DNA from: an uncultured Lachnospiraceae bacterium
GTDB lineage: Bacteria > Bacillota > Clostridia > Lachnospirales > Lachnospiraceae
DNA length: 64,000 bases
Direction of reading: 5' to 3'
NCBI GenBank assembly: GCA_910583835.1
Contig: CAJTYM010000008.1
Location: 1 to 64,000 of the forward strand
Shown: piece after piece, positions 34,570 to 44,636 of the stretch
Position numbering within the stretch: position 1 is the first letter of the stretch
How the letters are laid out: each line of letters starts with the position of its first letter
Notes under the pieces: generated by a model
Databases searched by the model: none
What the model was told of the DNA's origin: nothing
The model's input: only the letters and a program-made list of their open reading frames with translations
Translations under genes and position numbers: made by a program

Positions 34570-34598
34570 ATTATAAAGAGTATTTTGTGATAATTCAA
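34570..34598 (-). promoter_or_regulatory. Sigma-A promoter of the FadR-type regulator
   Basis: On the minus strand: TTGAAT (34593-34598), 17-base spacer, TATAAT (34570-34575), about 110 bases before the start codon. The rest of 34461-34639 shows no gene. Confidence 0.6.
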
Positions 34599-34639
34599 GC
34601 GTCAGATGAAAAGTTATCTTAATCCCATTATATAAATGC

Positions 34640-34800
34640 TACAGTTCACCTCCACGCCATTCGCAAAGGCGCTTACAGCGCTTTCTCGCTGCTTTGGCAG
34701 CTAACTTTGCTCATAAACGGCGTTCCCTTCGTCAGTACAAATGGAGAAATCATCATGCAAGCATGTGATTGTCTCCATATTGACTGACGAGTGAACTGTA
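34640..34800. mobile_element. MITE-like inverted-repeat element
   Basis: 161 bp bounded by perfect 10-bp terminal inverted repeats, TACAGTTCAC (34640-34649) and GTGAACTGTA (34791-34800). Internally 34730-34789 is a long imperfect palindrome (CGTCAG...CTGACG) centred at 34759/34760. Further short stems such as GCTGC-TTTG-GCAGC lie to its left. It holds no reading frame of note. A diverged copy of one end occurs at 28801-28829. No clear target duplication was seen. It could be a non-autonomous transposable element or an RNA-structured repeat. Confidence 0.65.
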
Positions 34801-34917
34801 ACATATAGATTGTAAGATACTAGTAAGGTAATGTGATAGTTCATTTAAGGAATGTAGTGTAAGATAATATCAGCAAGAAGATAGAACAGACAAATTCAGA
34901 AAGGAATGATAAAAATT

Positions 34918-35121
34918 ATGAAGAAAAAACTGTATAAAATTGAGCAAGGAAAAAAGTTAGATGGAGTATGTGGAGGAATTGCCGAGTATTTTGATATGGA
35001 TCCGACTTTAATTAGATTAGCCTGGATATTATTTACAGCTCTCGGTGGAAGCGGAATCATTGCTTATATTATAGCTGCAATCATAATCCCTAAAAAATCA
35101 GATGTGGTTAATGGATTGTAA
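34918..35121 (+). CDS. PspC-domain small membrane protein
   Basis: 67 residues from the ATG at 34918; an in-frame ATG at 34906 is only one base from the AAGGA site and is less likely. It consists of a single PspC domain: KLDGVCGGIAEYFDMDPTLI, RLAWILFTALGGSG, then a hydrophobic segment ending in IIIPKK. Stand-alone PspC proteins are common in Firmicutes and are linked to envelope stress, but their role there is not defined. It is followed by the second rarA after 56 bases. Confidence 0.88.
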   Translation: MKKKLYKIEQGKKLDGVCGGIAEYFDMDPTLIRLAWILFTALGGSGIIAYIIAAIIIPKKSDVVNGL

Positions 35122-35177
35122 ACCTGCCTTGGCTCATTGCTCGCGGGAATAAAGATAAGAGGGAAAGAGGGAGAAAC

Positions 35178-36500
35178 ATGGAACAGTTAAGCCTGTTTGA
35201 CAACAGGGAGCGGACAGCGCCTTTGGCAAGCCGTCTGCGCCCCGATAACCTGAATGATTATGTGGGACAGAAGCACCTAATCGGGAAGGGCAAGATTCTG
35301 CGGCGCCTGATTGAGGAAGACCAGATTTCTTCCATGATATTCTGGGGACCTCCGGGAGTGGGCAAGACCACTTTGGCGAGAATTATCGCTGAAAAAACCA
35401 AAGCAGAATTCGTGGAATACAGTGCGGTCAACAGCACCATTAAAGAGATTAAGGAAGTCATGGCGAGGGCGGAGGAAAACCGCAAAATGGGCATCCGCAC
35501 CCTATTGTTTGCCGATGAGATTCATCGTTTCAATAAGGCACAGCAGGATGCCTTCCTGCCGTTTGTGGAAAAGGGCAGCATCATTCTGGTAGGGGCAACC
35601 ACGGAGAACCCTTCGTTTGAAATCAATTCCGCTCTGCTGTCCCGCTGTAAAGTGTTCATTTTAAAGGCGTTGGAGGAAGCGGATTTAAAGGAACTTTTGT
35701 TCCATGCGCTAAAAAGCCCCAAAGGGCTTGGCAATATGCAGATTTCCATGGAAGCTGCCCATTTGTCTGCTATTGCCCGCTTTGCCAACGGAGATGCGAG
35801 GACGGCATTGAATACGCTGGAGATGGCGGTATTTAATGGCAGGATGAATGAGCGGGGAATTTTGTGCGTGGATGAGGAAGTGCTGGCACAGTGCATGAAC
35901 CGAAGGTCTCTGCTGTATGATAAAAACGGCGAGGAACATTACAACCTGATTTCCGCGCTGCATAAATCAATGCGTAACAGCGACCCGGACGCTGCCGTGT
36001 ATTGGATGTGCCGGATGTTGGACGGCGGGGAGGACCCGCTTTATATTGCCAGGCGGCTGGTACGTTTCGCCAGTGAGGATGTGGGGATGGCAGACCCGAG
36101 TGCGCTGCCGTTGGCAGTATCGGTTTACCAGGCCTGCCATTTTCTGGGGCTGCCGGAATGCGACGTGCATCTGACGCACGCAGTTGTCTATCTCTCCATG
36201 GCGCCGAAATCTAACGCGCTTTATATGGCCTGTGAAGCCTGTAAGAAAGATATCAGGGAATTTCCGGCGGAGCCAGTGCCGCTGCAGATTCGCAATGCGC
36301 CCACCAACCTCATGAAAGAAATGGATTATGGGAAAGGGTACGTTTACGCCCATGACACGGAAGAAAAATTATCAAGAATGCAATGCCTACCTGATTCATT
36401 GGTCGGTAGACGGTATTACCAGCCCACGGAGCAGGGGCAGGAAAGGAAGGTCAAGGAGCGGCTGGAGGAGATATTGGAGTGGAAATATGGGGGACAATGA
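35178..36500 (+). CDS. rarA: RarA/MgsA-type AAA+ ATPase (second copy) with clamp motif
   Basis: 440 residues, second RarA homologue in the window. The N-terminus carries QLSLF (residues 3-7), an exact match to the QL(S/D)LF beta-clamp-binding consensus and absent in the first copy. Walker A GPPGVGKTT, LFADEIHRF (with A replacing the usual I or V), ATTENPSFE and the MgsA C-terminal RNSDPDAAVYWMCRML region follow. The start has GGGAGAAAC upstream. The two copies share the full domain plan but differ throughout, so they are old paralogues rather than a recent duplication. The expected role is remodelling of stalled replication forks. Confidence 0.92.
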   Translation: MEQLSLFDNRERTAPLASRLRPDNLNDYVGQKHLIGKGKILRRLIEEDQISSMIFWGPPGVGKTTLARIIAEKTKAEFVEYSAVNSTIKEIKEVMARAEENRKMGIRTLLFADEIHRFNKAQQDAFLPFVEKGSIILVGATTENPSFEINSALLSRCKVFILKALEEADLKELLFHALKSPKGLGNMQISMEAAHLSAIARFANGDARTALNTLEMAVFNGRMNERGILCVDEEVLAQCMNRRSLLYDKNGEEHYNLISALHKSMRNSDPDAAVYWMCRMLDGGEDPLYIARRLVRFASEDVGMADPSALPLAVSVYQACHFLGLPECDVHLTHAVVYLSMAPKSNALYMACEACKKDIREFPAEPVPLQIRNAPTNLMKEMDYGKGYVYAHDTEEKLSRMQCLPDSLVGRRYYQPTEQGQERKVKERLEEILEWKYGGQ

Positions 36501-36534
36501 TAATTGGTGTAGAAAAAATACGTCTGTAACGTAG

Positions 36535-36829
36535 AAAATATGCGGTAAGGCTTGTAATGTTGCGGAAAATGCATATAATATAAAGATTGATGGGTATGCA
36601 GAAGGAAAACAAAATATTGTTCACCTAACTGATGAAAGATGGGGGAAAGCATCGAAGCTGTTGTATTTAAATTTATACAATCACGATGAAACTGTGTTTA
36701 CGCCCGGATTGTTATTTTATATTAGAAGATAACATGATTCAGCCGTTTTGCAACTTAACTGACAAATCATTGAGGGAGGCGCATAATTTGCAGAAAATGT
36801 ATAAGGCGGGGGCTTTCCATGAAGGGTAA
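36535..36829 (+). other. Possible decayed small gene in a 536-bp gene-poor gap
   Basis: Between rarA and the AraC gene (36501-37036) no intact gene is recognised. A stop-free stretch 36535-36732 (65 codons, no start codon) reads like protein, ending in NHDETVFTPGLLFYIRR. A second frame carries on from 36722, with an ATG at 36734, and ends at 36829 with NLTDKSLREAHNLQKMY. The frame change at 36722-36732 suggests a frameshifted remnant. I do not recognise the family, and it may be chance. Confidence 0.25.
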
Positions 36830-37036
36830 AAGGAGAAAGGTTGAATCAGGAAAATCTTTATTTCTATCAGAAAAAGAATTATATCTGCAATGGGCATTTC
36901 TTGTGTGTTCTTAATTCAGTGCCGTTGTTTTTGTTAGAATATTTTCAGGAGACATTTTGGGATAGGGTAACTGCTGTATAAGAATACAATACTTTTGTCA
37001 AATCCTCTGTTTCAGGGAGGAAAAGAAGGACATCTT

Positions 37037-37957
37037 ATGAATCATATATCAGAACTTAAATTCCATGAAGGGAGTAAGGAAGAATTATTGCCTGGTTATG
37101 CAATGGATTTTCCATATATTGCTTCTCGTGCAGAACTTGATAGATATGCAGGTCGCTTTGTGCCATGGCACTGGCATAAAGCGGTCGAATTATTCTATAT
37201 GGAAAGCGGAACCTTGGAATATAGTACCCCCAAAGGGAAAATGGTGTTTTCTGCTGGAATGGGTGGATTCGTGAACTCCAATGTGCTCCATATGACCAGA
37301 CCTTTATCGGCAAATGACAAAAATGTCCAGCTGCTTCACATTTTTGACCCCTGTTTTGTGGCTGGAAATCAGGGGAGCAGAATTGAGAGAAAATACATCT
37401 TGCCCATAGCGGCTTCGCAGCTTGAAATAATTGCGTTCTGCCCGGATGTGCCCGCACATGCAAGGATATTGGAGTCAGTAAAGGAAGCGTTTGGTTTTTC
37501 TGAAGATGGTATGGGCTATGAGATGAAAGTAAGGGAGTCGATGTCAAGAATCTGGATGATGGTCTATGAGTCTTTTCATTCTTGTATTAACACAGATATC
37601 AAACAAGATAAGAATGATGAAAGGCTGAAAACGATGATGATTTATGTTCACGAGCATTATGCGGATAAAATCACTGTCTCGGAGCTTGCAGCTGCGGGAT
37701 ATATAAGCGAGCGGGAATGTTTCCGTATTTTCCGAGATTTTCTGCATCTTTCCCCACTGGAATACATCAATAGCTATCGTCTTCAGGCAGCTTGCCACAT
37801 GCTTGCAAATGGGCAGGAATCCGTTACAGAAATTGGCCGTGCCTGTGGTTTGGGGAGCGGCAGCTATTTTGGGAAGCTGTTTCGTGAATATGCAAAATGT
37901 ACGCCCACGGATTATCGGAAAAAATGGCAGGATAATACGAAGAAATGTCAGGAATAA
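37037..37957 (+). CDS. AraC-family transcriptional regulator
   Basis: 306 residues from the ATG at 37037 (GAAGGA seven bases upstream). The N-terminal cupin-like effector domain contains PWHWHKAVELFYMESG, typical of sugar- or metabolite-responsive AraC proteins. The C-terminal pair of helix-turn-helix motifs (about 205-300) carries ITVSELAAAGYISERECFR and VTEIGRACGLGSGSYFGKLF. It lies 80 bases ahead of a hexapeptide acetyltransferase gene on the same strand, which may be a target or passenger. The ligand is unknown. Confidence 0.9.
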   Translation: MNHISELKFHEGSKEELLPGYAMDFPYIASRAELDRYAGRFVPWHWHKAVELFYMESGTLEYSTPKGKMVFSAGMGGFVNSNVLHMTRPLSANDKNVQLLHIFDPCFVAGNQGSRIERKYILPIAASQLEIIAFCPDVPAHARILESVKEAFGFSEDGMGYEMKVRESMSRIWMMVYESFHSCINTDIKQDKNDERLKTMMIYVHEHYADKITVSELAAAGYISERECFRIFRDFLHLSPLEYINSYRLQAACHMLANGQESVTEIGRACGLGSGSYFGKLFREYAKCTPTDYRKKWQDNTKKCQE

Positions 37958-38037
37958 GATAGAAACCCAATGTTTTGTTCGTTATTATGGTATTGGAACT
38001 AATAACAGGCCAGAGGACAACAAAGCAGGAGAACACT

Positions 38038-38610
38038 ATGAATTATGATATCACAGATTTTATGGAAACAGCTGACGCTGATACTTTAGGTATGATTGCC
38101 CGGGCAAGGCGACTGACAAGGGAATATTATTTTGCGGATTATAATGATATACAGAAGCGGCAGCAGATTTTAAGGGAATTATTGGGGAGCATCGGGGAAA
38201 ATGTTGCTGTTGATACGCCGTTTCACTGTGATTATGGGAAAAATATTTTTGTGGGCGATGATGTTATCATCAATATGAATTGTACGTTTGTAGACAACAA
38301 ACCAATCCGAATTGGCAACCGGGTATTGATTGCCTCGAATGTGCAGATTTATACATCTGCACACCCTGTGTCAGTCAAGGAGCGCCTCGTTCCAGATTGG
38401 AAGGAGGCTGGGACGACTTTTTTCAGGACATTTGCCCGCCCGGTTGAGATTAAAGATAATGTCTGGATTGGCGGCGGAAGTATTATTCTTGCGGGTGTGA
38501 CAATAGGAGAGAACAGTGTGATTGGCGCCGGGAGCGTTGTGACCCGTTCGATTCCTGCAAACTGTGTTGCAGTCGGCAATCCCTGCAAATGTGTGAAAAC
38601 TATCAATTAA
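38038..38610 (+). CDS. Maltose/galactoside O-acetyltransferase-like hexapeptide enzyme
   Basis: 190 residues from the ATG at 38038 (GCAGGAG upstream). It has the N-terminal Mac domain (about 10-60) and a left-handed beta-helix of hexapeptide repeats with GDDVIINMNCTFVDN, IYTSAHP (catalytic His), VEIKDNVWIGGGSIILAG and VVTRSIPANCVAVGNPCK. The fold uses acetyl-CoA to acetylate a sugar hydroxyl (Maa/LacA family). The physiological acceptor is uncertain. A strong terminator follows. Confidence 0.9.
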   Translation: MNYDITDFMETADADTLGMIARARRLTREYYFADYNDIQKRQQILRELLGSIGENVAVDTPFHCDYGKNIFVGDDVIINMNCTFVDNKPIRIGNRVLIASNVQIYTSAHPVSVKERLVPDWKEAGTTFFRTFARPVEIKDNVWIGGGSIILAGVTIGENSVIGAGSVVTRSIPANCVAVGNPCKCVKTIN

Positions 38611-38643
38611 TACCACACATCCAATTGAAAAAGAAAATGTAAG

Positions 38644-38690
38644 AAACAGGCTGCTGCAAAATGGGAATCATCTTGCAGCAGCCTGTTTTA
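38644..38690. terminator. Terminator between acetyltransferase and beta-galactosidase genes
   Basis: AAACAGGCTGCTGCAA (38644-38659) and TTGCAGCAGCCTGTTT (38673-38688) form a perfect 16-bp stem with a 13-base loop, followed by TTA. Flanking A-rich sequence on the left lets it serve the convergent minus-strand gene as well. Confidence 0.85.
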
Positions 38691-38737
38691 TGCCGGTTTA
38701 GAATTCTGTCAGATCAAAGTTATGTCACGCTGTGGTA

Positions 38738-41700
38738 TCATTTTTTAATCGTCACATTGACCGTGACAGATTTCTTGCCGCAGGTTACTTTCACAGCGGC
38801 TTTCTTGGCTTTTTTGCCAGGCTTGATTTTGCAGGTTATTTTGCCATAAGCGTCAACTTTGATGTATTTTTTCCCCTTTGTTACCTTGTAAGTAATTTGG
38901 CTGGTTGTCTTGGCTGTCAATCCTTTGGTTTTAATCTGGGAGACAGCGTTTTTTTGTTTTAAGGTAATCTTTTTCTTTGATTTCAGGGATAGTTTTTTGT
39001 TTATTTTAGCTTTCTTAACCACCTTAACGGTCAGCGTGGCGCTTTTTGCCTTATCGGCAGAGGTAATGGTGATTTTGGCAGTGCCAGGCTTGATTGCCTT
39101 GATTTTCCCGTTTTGGCTTATGGTGGCAGTTTTGGGGCTGCTGATGCTGTAGGTGACTTTCTGCTCAGCATTGGCGGGAAGGACGGCGGCTTTTACTTGC
39201 GCAGTTTTTCCTTTAACCAGATAGATAGTTTTACTGCCATATGGATAATTTTTTACTGCTGCAGTAACGGAAGCAGCTTTTTGCCCAGGTGTTGTTGGGT
39301 TCGTTGGCGTTGTCGGGTTTGTAGGTTGATTCGGGTTGCTTGGGTTGCCGGGTTTGTTCGGGTCGTCTGGATTATCCGGTTTGTTCGGGTCGTCTGGATT
39401 ATCCGGTTTATTTGGGTCATCCGGCTCTTGCGGTTTCTTGCCGATGGCAGATACAGCTTTTGCATTTAATGCGGAGTCGTAGACAAATACATCGTCAATA
39501 TATCCTCCGAAATTCTCTAGGTCAGCTTCCTCTGACCCGGCGCCGATAATCAAGTGTCCCTGGCTGAGGGAAGCCAGCACATCGCCGATGTTGGATTCTG
39601 CCCATTTGCAGGTTAAAATGCCGTCTACATAGACGCAGATTTCTGATTTCCCATAGACGTAAGTTATCCTGTGCCACTGGTTGGCATTTTCTGCCTTGAG
39701 GAAAAAGGCGTAATCGCTGTTAACTGGATTGCCCTTTGTCCATCCGTCTTTGGGGAAATGTGCTTCATAGGGCTGTCCATGCCTTGCAATAAATCCGATA
39801 GTGCCATCGCAGTATTTTAAGGTATTGTGGCTCTTGGTCTGGCCGATAGCGAACAGGTAGTTCCAGTCACTGGAGTTAGCTGTAGGCCGAATCTTCATGG
39901 ATACAGTCACTCCGTTGGAGAAATCATAGCCGCTAAGGTCCTTGGAGGAGATGGCATAATTTGCATTCTTTCCGCCCGCGGAGCTGTCTACCAGGAGCAC
40001 TTGGTTTTGTGCATTGTCGGGATCTTTTACAAGCGCGGCTTCCCCATGCAAGGTAACATCATCTGCCGTGCCAAAGGAGAAAGATGATACCGGGGCTATA
40101 TTGGAGTAGTCCACGACCGTGATATTACAGGTGGCGCTGACGCCATTTGCCGCTGACACAGTAATCGTCGTTTTTCCGGTTTTGAGAGCTGTTACTAAGC
40201 CGCTGTCTGTGACGGAGGCAACTTCCGGGCTGCTGCTTACATAACTTAAGCTGGTGTCTGAGGCATTGGCTGGGAAGATTGCCGCTGTAAGCTGCAGGCT
40301 GGAATTAATGTCTAGCGTGTCCTCTGCCTTGCTTAAAGTAATTTTGGTGACCGGAACGTCTGTGTAATAATTTTCTTTGGTTGCTTCGGTACAGATGGTA
40401 TAAGTAGCGACAACACGGTCATTGGTATCAAGGATATCGACGGTATTGCCATCGTGAATCCAGCCGCTGCTGTAGTTCATCTTATAACCGTAATTGCCCT
40501 CCACCGTGAGATGGCTGCTGAACGTGCTGTCGCCAAGTCCGGTGTTAGGGATTTCGTCAACCACAATCAGACGATGCTGCTCGTCAATAGTGTACTGGTC
40601 TGAGGTCATGAGGAAGCCGTCCGCCTTGATTTCGTATAGCGTAGCCCAGCCGGACTCGTTACATCCGGTAGCGGTAATTCTGATATAGCGTGCCTGAACT
40701 AACTCCAGGGAATCTTTAACGCTGCCGGCAGTTGTATTGTTGCGGCGGTCTAAGATGTCAATATAATTTTCGCCATCTTTGCTTACCGAGACTACATAGC
40801 CATAGTAGCGGCTGCCGGTTTTCTTCTCCCAGTCTAAGGTCAGATCTCCCAGGAAATATGCTTTTTCAAGGTCGATGGTAATGCTCTGCGGGAAAGTGCC
40901 GTCTCTGGCTGTCCACCGGGTGGCGCTGTTGCCGTCCACGGCGTTTTTCCCGGTATTTCCGGTTTCAAAGCTGCTGACGGTGACCGGTTTGTTGAGGCAT
41001 AAGTTGGTATTGATTACCGTGTAGTCTGCCTCTGTCTGCTGGTTTTCCGCAGTGACATGGATACGCATACCCGGGACGATCAAGACAGTGTCCTGCGTGA
41101 CTTCCGTATTGCCGTCATAAATTTTATAGGTGGCGTTGTTGACGCCTTTTACGTTTTCACGGAAATCCTTGAGCGTGACATTGTTTTCTACGGCAATCGT
41201 CTTGGCAGCAGTGTCCACGGCATAGATTTTAGAGGACAGGTCTGCCTTGTTGGAGCTCTGCCTTTTCCAGGTGCATGTGTCGGTATAGGTCTGTGCATTG
41301 TCTGTATTTTTGCCGACTGCCTGGATGGAGACATCGCCGTGGCTCAGGGAAACGTCTTCCATCAGGAATACGCCGTTTCCTTTGGCTTCCATTTTGCCGA
41401 GGTCCTGGTTATTTACAGACAAGGAAACTTCGTCACAGTTGGAATAGACTTTGATGTAAGTATCTGAATTCTCACGGTTTACCCATCTGCGGCTGGTGAT
41501 GTAGACAAAGGGGTCTTTTTTGTTCCAGTTTGCCTTGTAAAGGTAATAACTGTCTTTTTTGGTTTTTCGGTCTGCAGTTACCAGGCCTTTGTCATTCAAT
41601 GCAGGTTGGGAACCCTCATTTCTGCCGTCTACAGCAAAATCAAACATGACCCAGTAAAAAGTTCCCCATAACTCGTCATGGCTGTTGATGTATGCCAGGG

Positions 41701-43725
41701 CTTCCTCGTTCATGAGATTCTGGTATTCCTCGGGATGCCAGGAACCGCCGGCAGTGAGGTTGTTTGCGCCCAGTTCCGGGTAGGCTTCATGCTGGTCGAC
41801 GTTGGCTCCCCAGCCATACTCGGAAATACCCATGGAACGGCTGTCCAACGCAGTCTTGCGCTTCATGACGTCGTCAAAGCTTCCATAGAAATTATCATCG
41901 GGATACCATCCGGGATAAATATTCCATGCCACGATATCAGATTTCCAGCCGATATTTGTCTCAAAGTCTTTGCCGGTGGAAGAGGGGTCGTTCTGGTCCA
42001 TGGCATAGTCGCGGTTGACAGCCTGGGTGGTGTAGCGTCCGCTGGTGTCCAGCGTTTTTGCCAGCGCGTCCAGTTCAGACATAATCTGTTTGGCAGCTTT
42101 GAGGTCGTTGTTGGGCGTTGGGTTTGTCAGGCTCTGGCCGTTGCCGATTTCATTCTGCAGTCCCCAGAAGCAGACCGAAGGCCGGTTGGATTGCTGGTAA
42201 ATCAATTCAGTCAATTGCTGCTTGGTAATATTTTTAAATTCCTCGGAAGCGCGGACCTCATTGACGAGCGGAATCTCCGTCCACACAATAATGCCGTTCT
42301 CATCACATAAATCATAGAAATAATCTGTCTGCGGATAATGGCAGAGACGAATTGTGTTAACGCCTAATTCTTTGATGATTTCCATGTCGTTTCTGTGCTG
42401 TTCTTCGGTCATGGCGCTTCCGACTGCTTTCAGGTAAGAGTGGCGGTTGACGCCCCGCAGCGGATATTTTTTGCCGTTTAAGAAGAATCCTTCGCCGCTT
42501 TCTCCGCTGTCCTGCGAATCAATGTAGAAATAGCGGAAGCCCAGCTTGTCTGAGACTTTGTCAATTGTTTTGCCGCCGTCTTTGATTTCCAAGGTAACCT
42601 TGTACTGGTAACCGGCATTCGTATTGTCCGCGTTTTTGTCATAGCGGATTCCTTCCCAGAGGGTAGGGTTGTTTACCGTGCATTTCTCGCGGAAATCCTG
42701 CCTGCCGTTGGCGGGGACAGTGACAGTTTTGGTGATGGGGGCAGGGGCATTGTTGCCCTCAACGGTTGTAACGACAGTAACATTTTTGGGTGCGTTGGAA
42801 TCGTTGACGATATCCGCCTGTATCTCAAATTGCCCCAAATCAGCAGGCCTGTCCTTGCTCCTCATGTTCCCGGTTTGGAGCGCCAGGCCGGAGGAGCCGT
42901 GCTTCTCCAAGTCAATATGTACCTCATCTACGGTTATCAGGTATACGCGGCGGTAAATGCCGCCGTACATGTTGAAGTCACCGGAAATGGGGGCAATCGT
43001 TTGCGTATATCGGTTGTCCACGCAGACATCTAAGGCATTGGTTCCTTCCTGGACTTTGTCGGTGATGTCATAGCGGAACGTGGTATAGCCGCCTTTGTGG
43101 GTATCTCCGGCTTTTTCGCCATTCACATAGAGCGTGGTCTGGGTATTGGAGCCCAGAAATTCAAGGTAAATGCGTTTCTGCAGCATTTCACCAGTGATAT
43201 TTATTTCTTTGTGGTACCAATAATTGGTGCGCTCGTAATTTCCTCCGCCATCCTCCGCGTCTTTGGCGTTCCAGGTGTGGGGGATGGTGATTTTGCTCCA
43301 ACTTGTGCGGTTGGCGCTTAATGCGGCAGATTCTGACAGTCCTTTGCCGCCGAAGAGCCATTGGCCATCGATTTCCTGTGCATAGGCAGCGTCCCTGCCG
43401 CTCGCTGTCTGGAGGGGATTTTCATTTCCCATTCCTGGGTCGTCCGGCGTGTCCGGTGTGAGAATTTTTTCTGTGCCGTAGACCTCCAGTTCATAAATGG
43501 AAGCTACCTGCCATTTGTTAGCATCGAGCTGGTTACAGGAAGTTACTTCTACCAGGACATAACGTCCGGAACCGTCTGTGATATTCTCTGTAATTGGGCT
43601 TGCCGCTAAGGTAGACTGTGTATTGTCCTCCCTGGAAAGGATTTTCTCAAACCCTTCTGGAAGCGTGCGGTCACCGTGAGTATGGCAGTAAGCTGTCGGT
43701 GCTTTTTTGCTTTACTCCATTGCAT
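38738..43725 (-). pseudogene. 5'-truncated, frame-shifted multidomain GH2 beta-galactosidase
   Basis: A single long frame (43711 to 38738) encodes a secreted-type enzyme. Domain order: C-terminal piece of a discoidin/CBM32 domain (YVLVEVTSCNQ, VASIYELEVYG), GH2 sugar-binding and barrel domains with acid/base Glu in LQNEIG (codon at 42149-42151) and nucleophile Glu in SEYG (41819-41821), a full F5/8-type domain, an Ig-like Big_2, a LamG/ConA-like domain, a Pro-Asp-Asn linker and two C-terminal Ig-like domains. No signal peptide exists. The only ATG with a ribosome site (GGAGGA, start 43725) is in another frame, stops at 43606, and crosses A AAA AAG at 43708-43702, where a -1 shift would join the main frame. 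An internal ATG at 43432 lacks a good site. Either a degraded gene or a frameshift-expressed relic. Confidence 0.75.
39351..39422 (-). repeat. 27-bp tandem repeat encoding a Pro-Asp-Asn linker
   Basis: Nearly three copies of a 27-base unit (starts 39351, 39378, 39405), encoding nine residues (DNPDDPNKP type) in the linker of the GH2 protein. The first two copies are identical, suggesting slippage or recent expansion. Confidence 0.75.
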
Positions 43726-43866
43726 AATTAAATCCTCCTTTTCCTAATATTAATCTGTATAAAAATTATAGTTATATTAGCTTTTTGTCAATGTGATGGG
43801 CATTGGTTTTATATGACCTTTTGCGCTGCAAAATGATAGATTGATAAATTGCAATTTCAGCCGGAC

Positions 43867-43896
43867 TTGCATTTCTTAGATGAATGGACGTATAAT
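43867..43896 (+). promoter_or_regulatory. Sigma-A promoter of the response-regulator operon
   Basis: TTGCAT (43867-43872), 18-base spacer, TATAAT (43891-43896), about 20 bases before the response-regulator start; GGAGG at 43906-43910 is the ribosome site. Confidence 0.65.
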
Positions 43897-43916
43897 ATGC
43901 CTGTTGGAGGTATGGT

Positions 43917-44636
43917 ATGGATATTGTAATGCAAAGAAAGAGCAAAATCATGATTGTTGACGATGAGCCGGATATTTTAAGTTTATTGGAAAAAGCGCTT
44001 AATCTGGAAGGGTATGGGAACATCATTAAGGTCGCCAGTGGACAGCTGGCGGTCGATACCTGCAAAGAGACACGGCCGGATATTATTATTCTGGACGTCA
44101 TGCTTCCCGACATGGATGGATATGAGGTCTGTAAGAAGATTCGGGAATTTTCTATCTGCCCGATTCTGTTCCTTTCATCTAAAAATGATGAATTGGATAA
44201 GATACTTGGCCTGGCTGTCGGAGGGGATGACTATGTGACAAAGCCGTTCAGCCCCAAAGAAATCGCTTACAGGGTAAAGGCCCAGCTGCGCCGTGCGCAG
44301 TATAAACAGAATCCACCACAACACTTTGTGCTCCAGATTGGTGAAGTGAAAATTGACCCTGAGGGCTGCAGGGTCATGAAAGGCAATGAATCTTTGGAAC
44401 TTACGGCACGGGAATTTGAGATACTGCAGTACCTGGCTGAAAATAAAGGGCGGGTGATAAGCCGTGAGCGTCTGTACGAAACGATATGGGGCGAGGACAG
44501 CTTCGGCTGTGACAATACCATCATGGTGCATATCCGCCATTTGCGGGAGAAGTTGGAAGACAATCCTGCAGCGCCAAAATATATTGTCACCATGAAAGGG
44601 TTAGGCTATAAGCTGGTGAATCCCTATGAAAAATAA
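43917..44636 (+). CDS. OmpR-family response regulator
   Basis: 239 residues: receiver domain (about 9-125) with the acidic pair in IVDDEPDIL and phospho-acceptor Asp in LDVMLPDMDGYE, then a winged-helix DNA-binding domain with LTAREFEILQYLAENKGRV and a C-terminal YIVTMKGLGYKL. It overlaps the kinase gene by 11 bases. With the downstream ABC-2 transporter it forms the usual peptide-antibiotic response arrangement, so it probably activates the transporter genes; no operator was identified. Confidence 0.93.
   Translation: MDIVMQRKSKIMIVDDEPDILSLLEKALNLEGYGNIIKVASGQLAVDTCKETRPDIIILDVMLPDMDGYEVCKKIREFSICPILFLSSKNDELDKILGLAVGGDDYVTKPFSPKEIAYRVKAQLRRAQYKQNPPQHFVLQIGEVKIDPEGCRVMKGNESLELTAREFEILQYLAENKGRVISRERLYETIWGEDSFGCDNTIMVHIRHLREKLEDNPAAPKYIVTMKGLGYKLVNPYEK

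Noticed and set aside
34640..34800. Insertion sequence
   Set aside because: Too short and without any transposase frame; only a non-autonomous element can be proposed, and no target duplication was seen.
41678..42310. 210-codon plus-strand frame
   Set aside because: It is antisense to the GH2 catalytic region and unlike any known protein.
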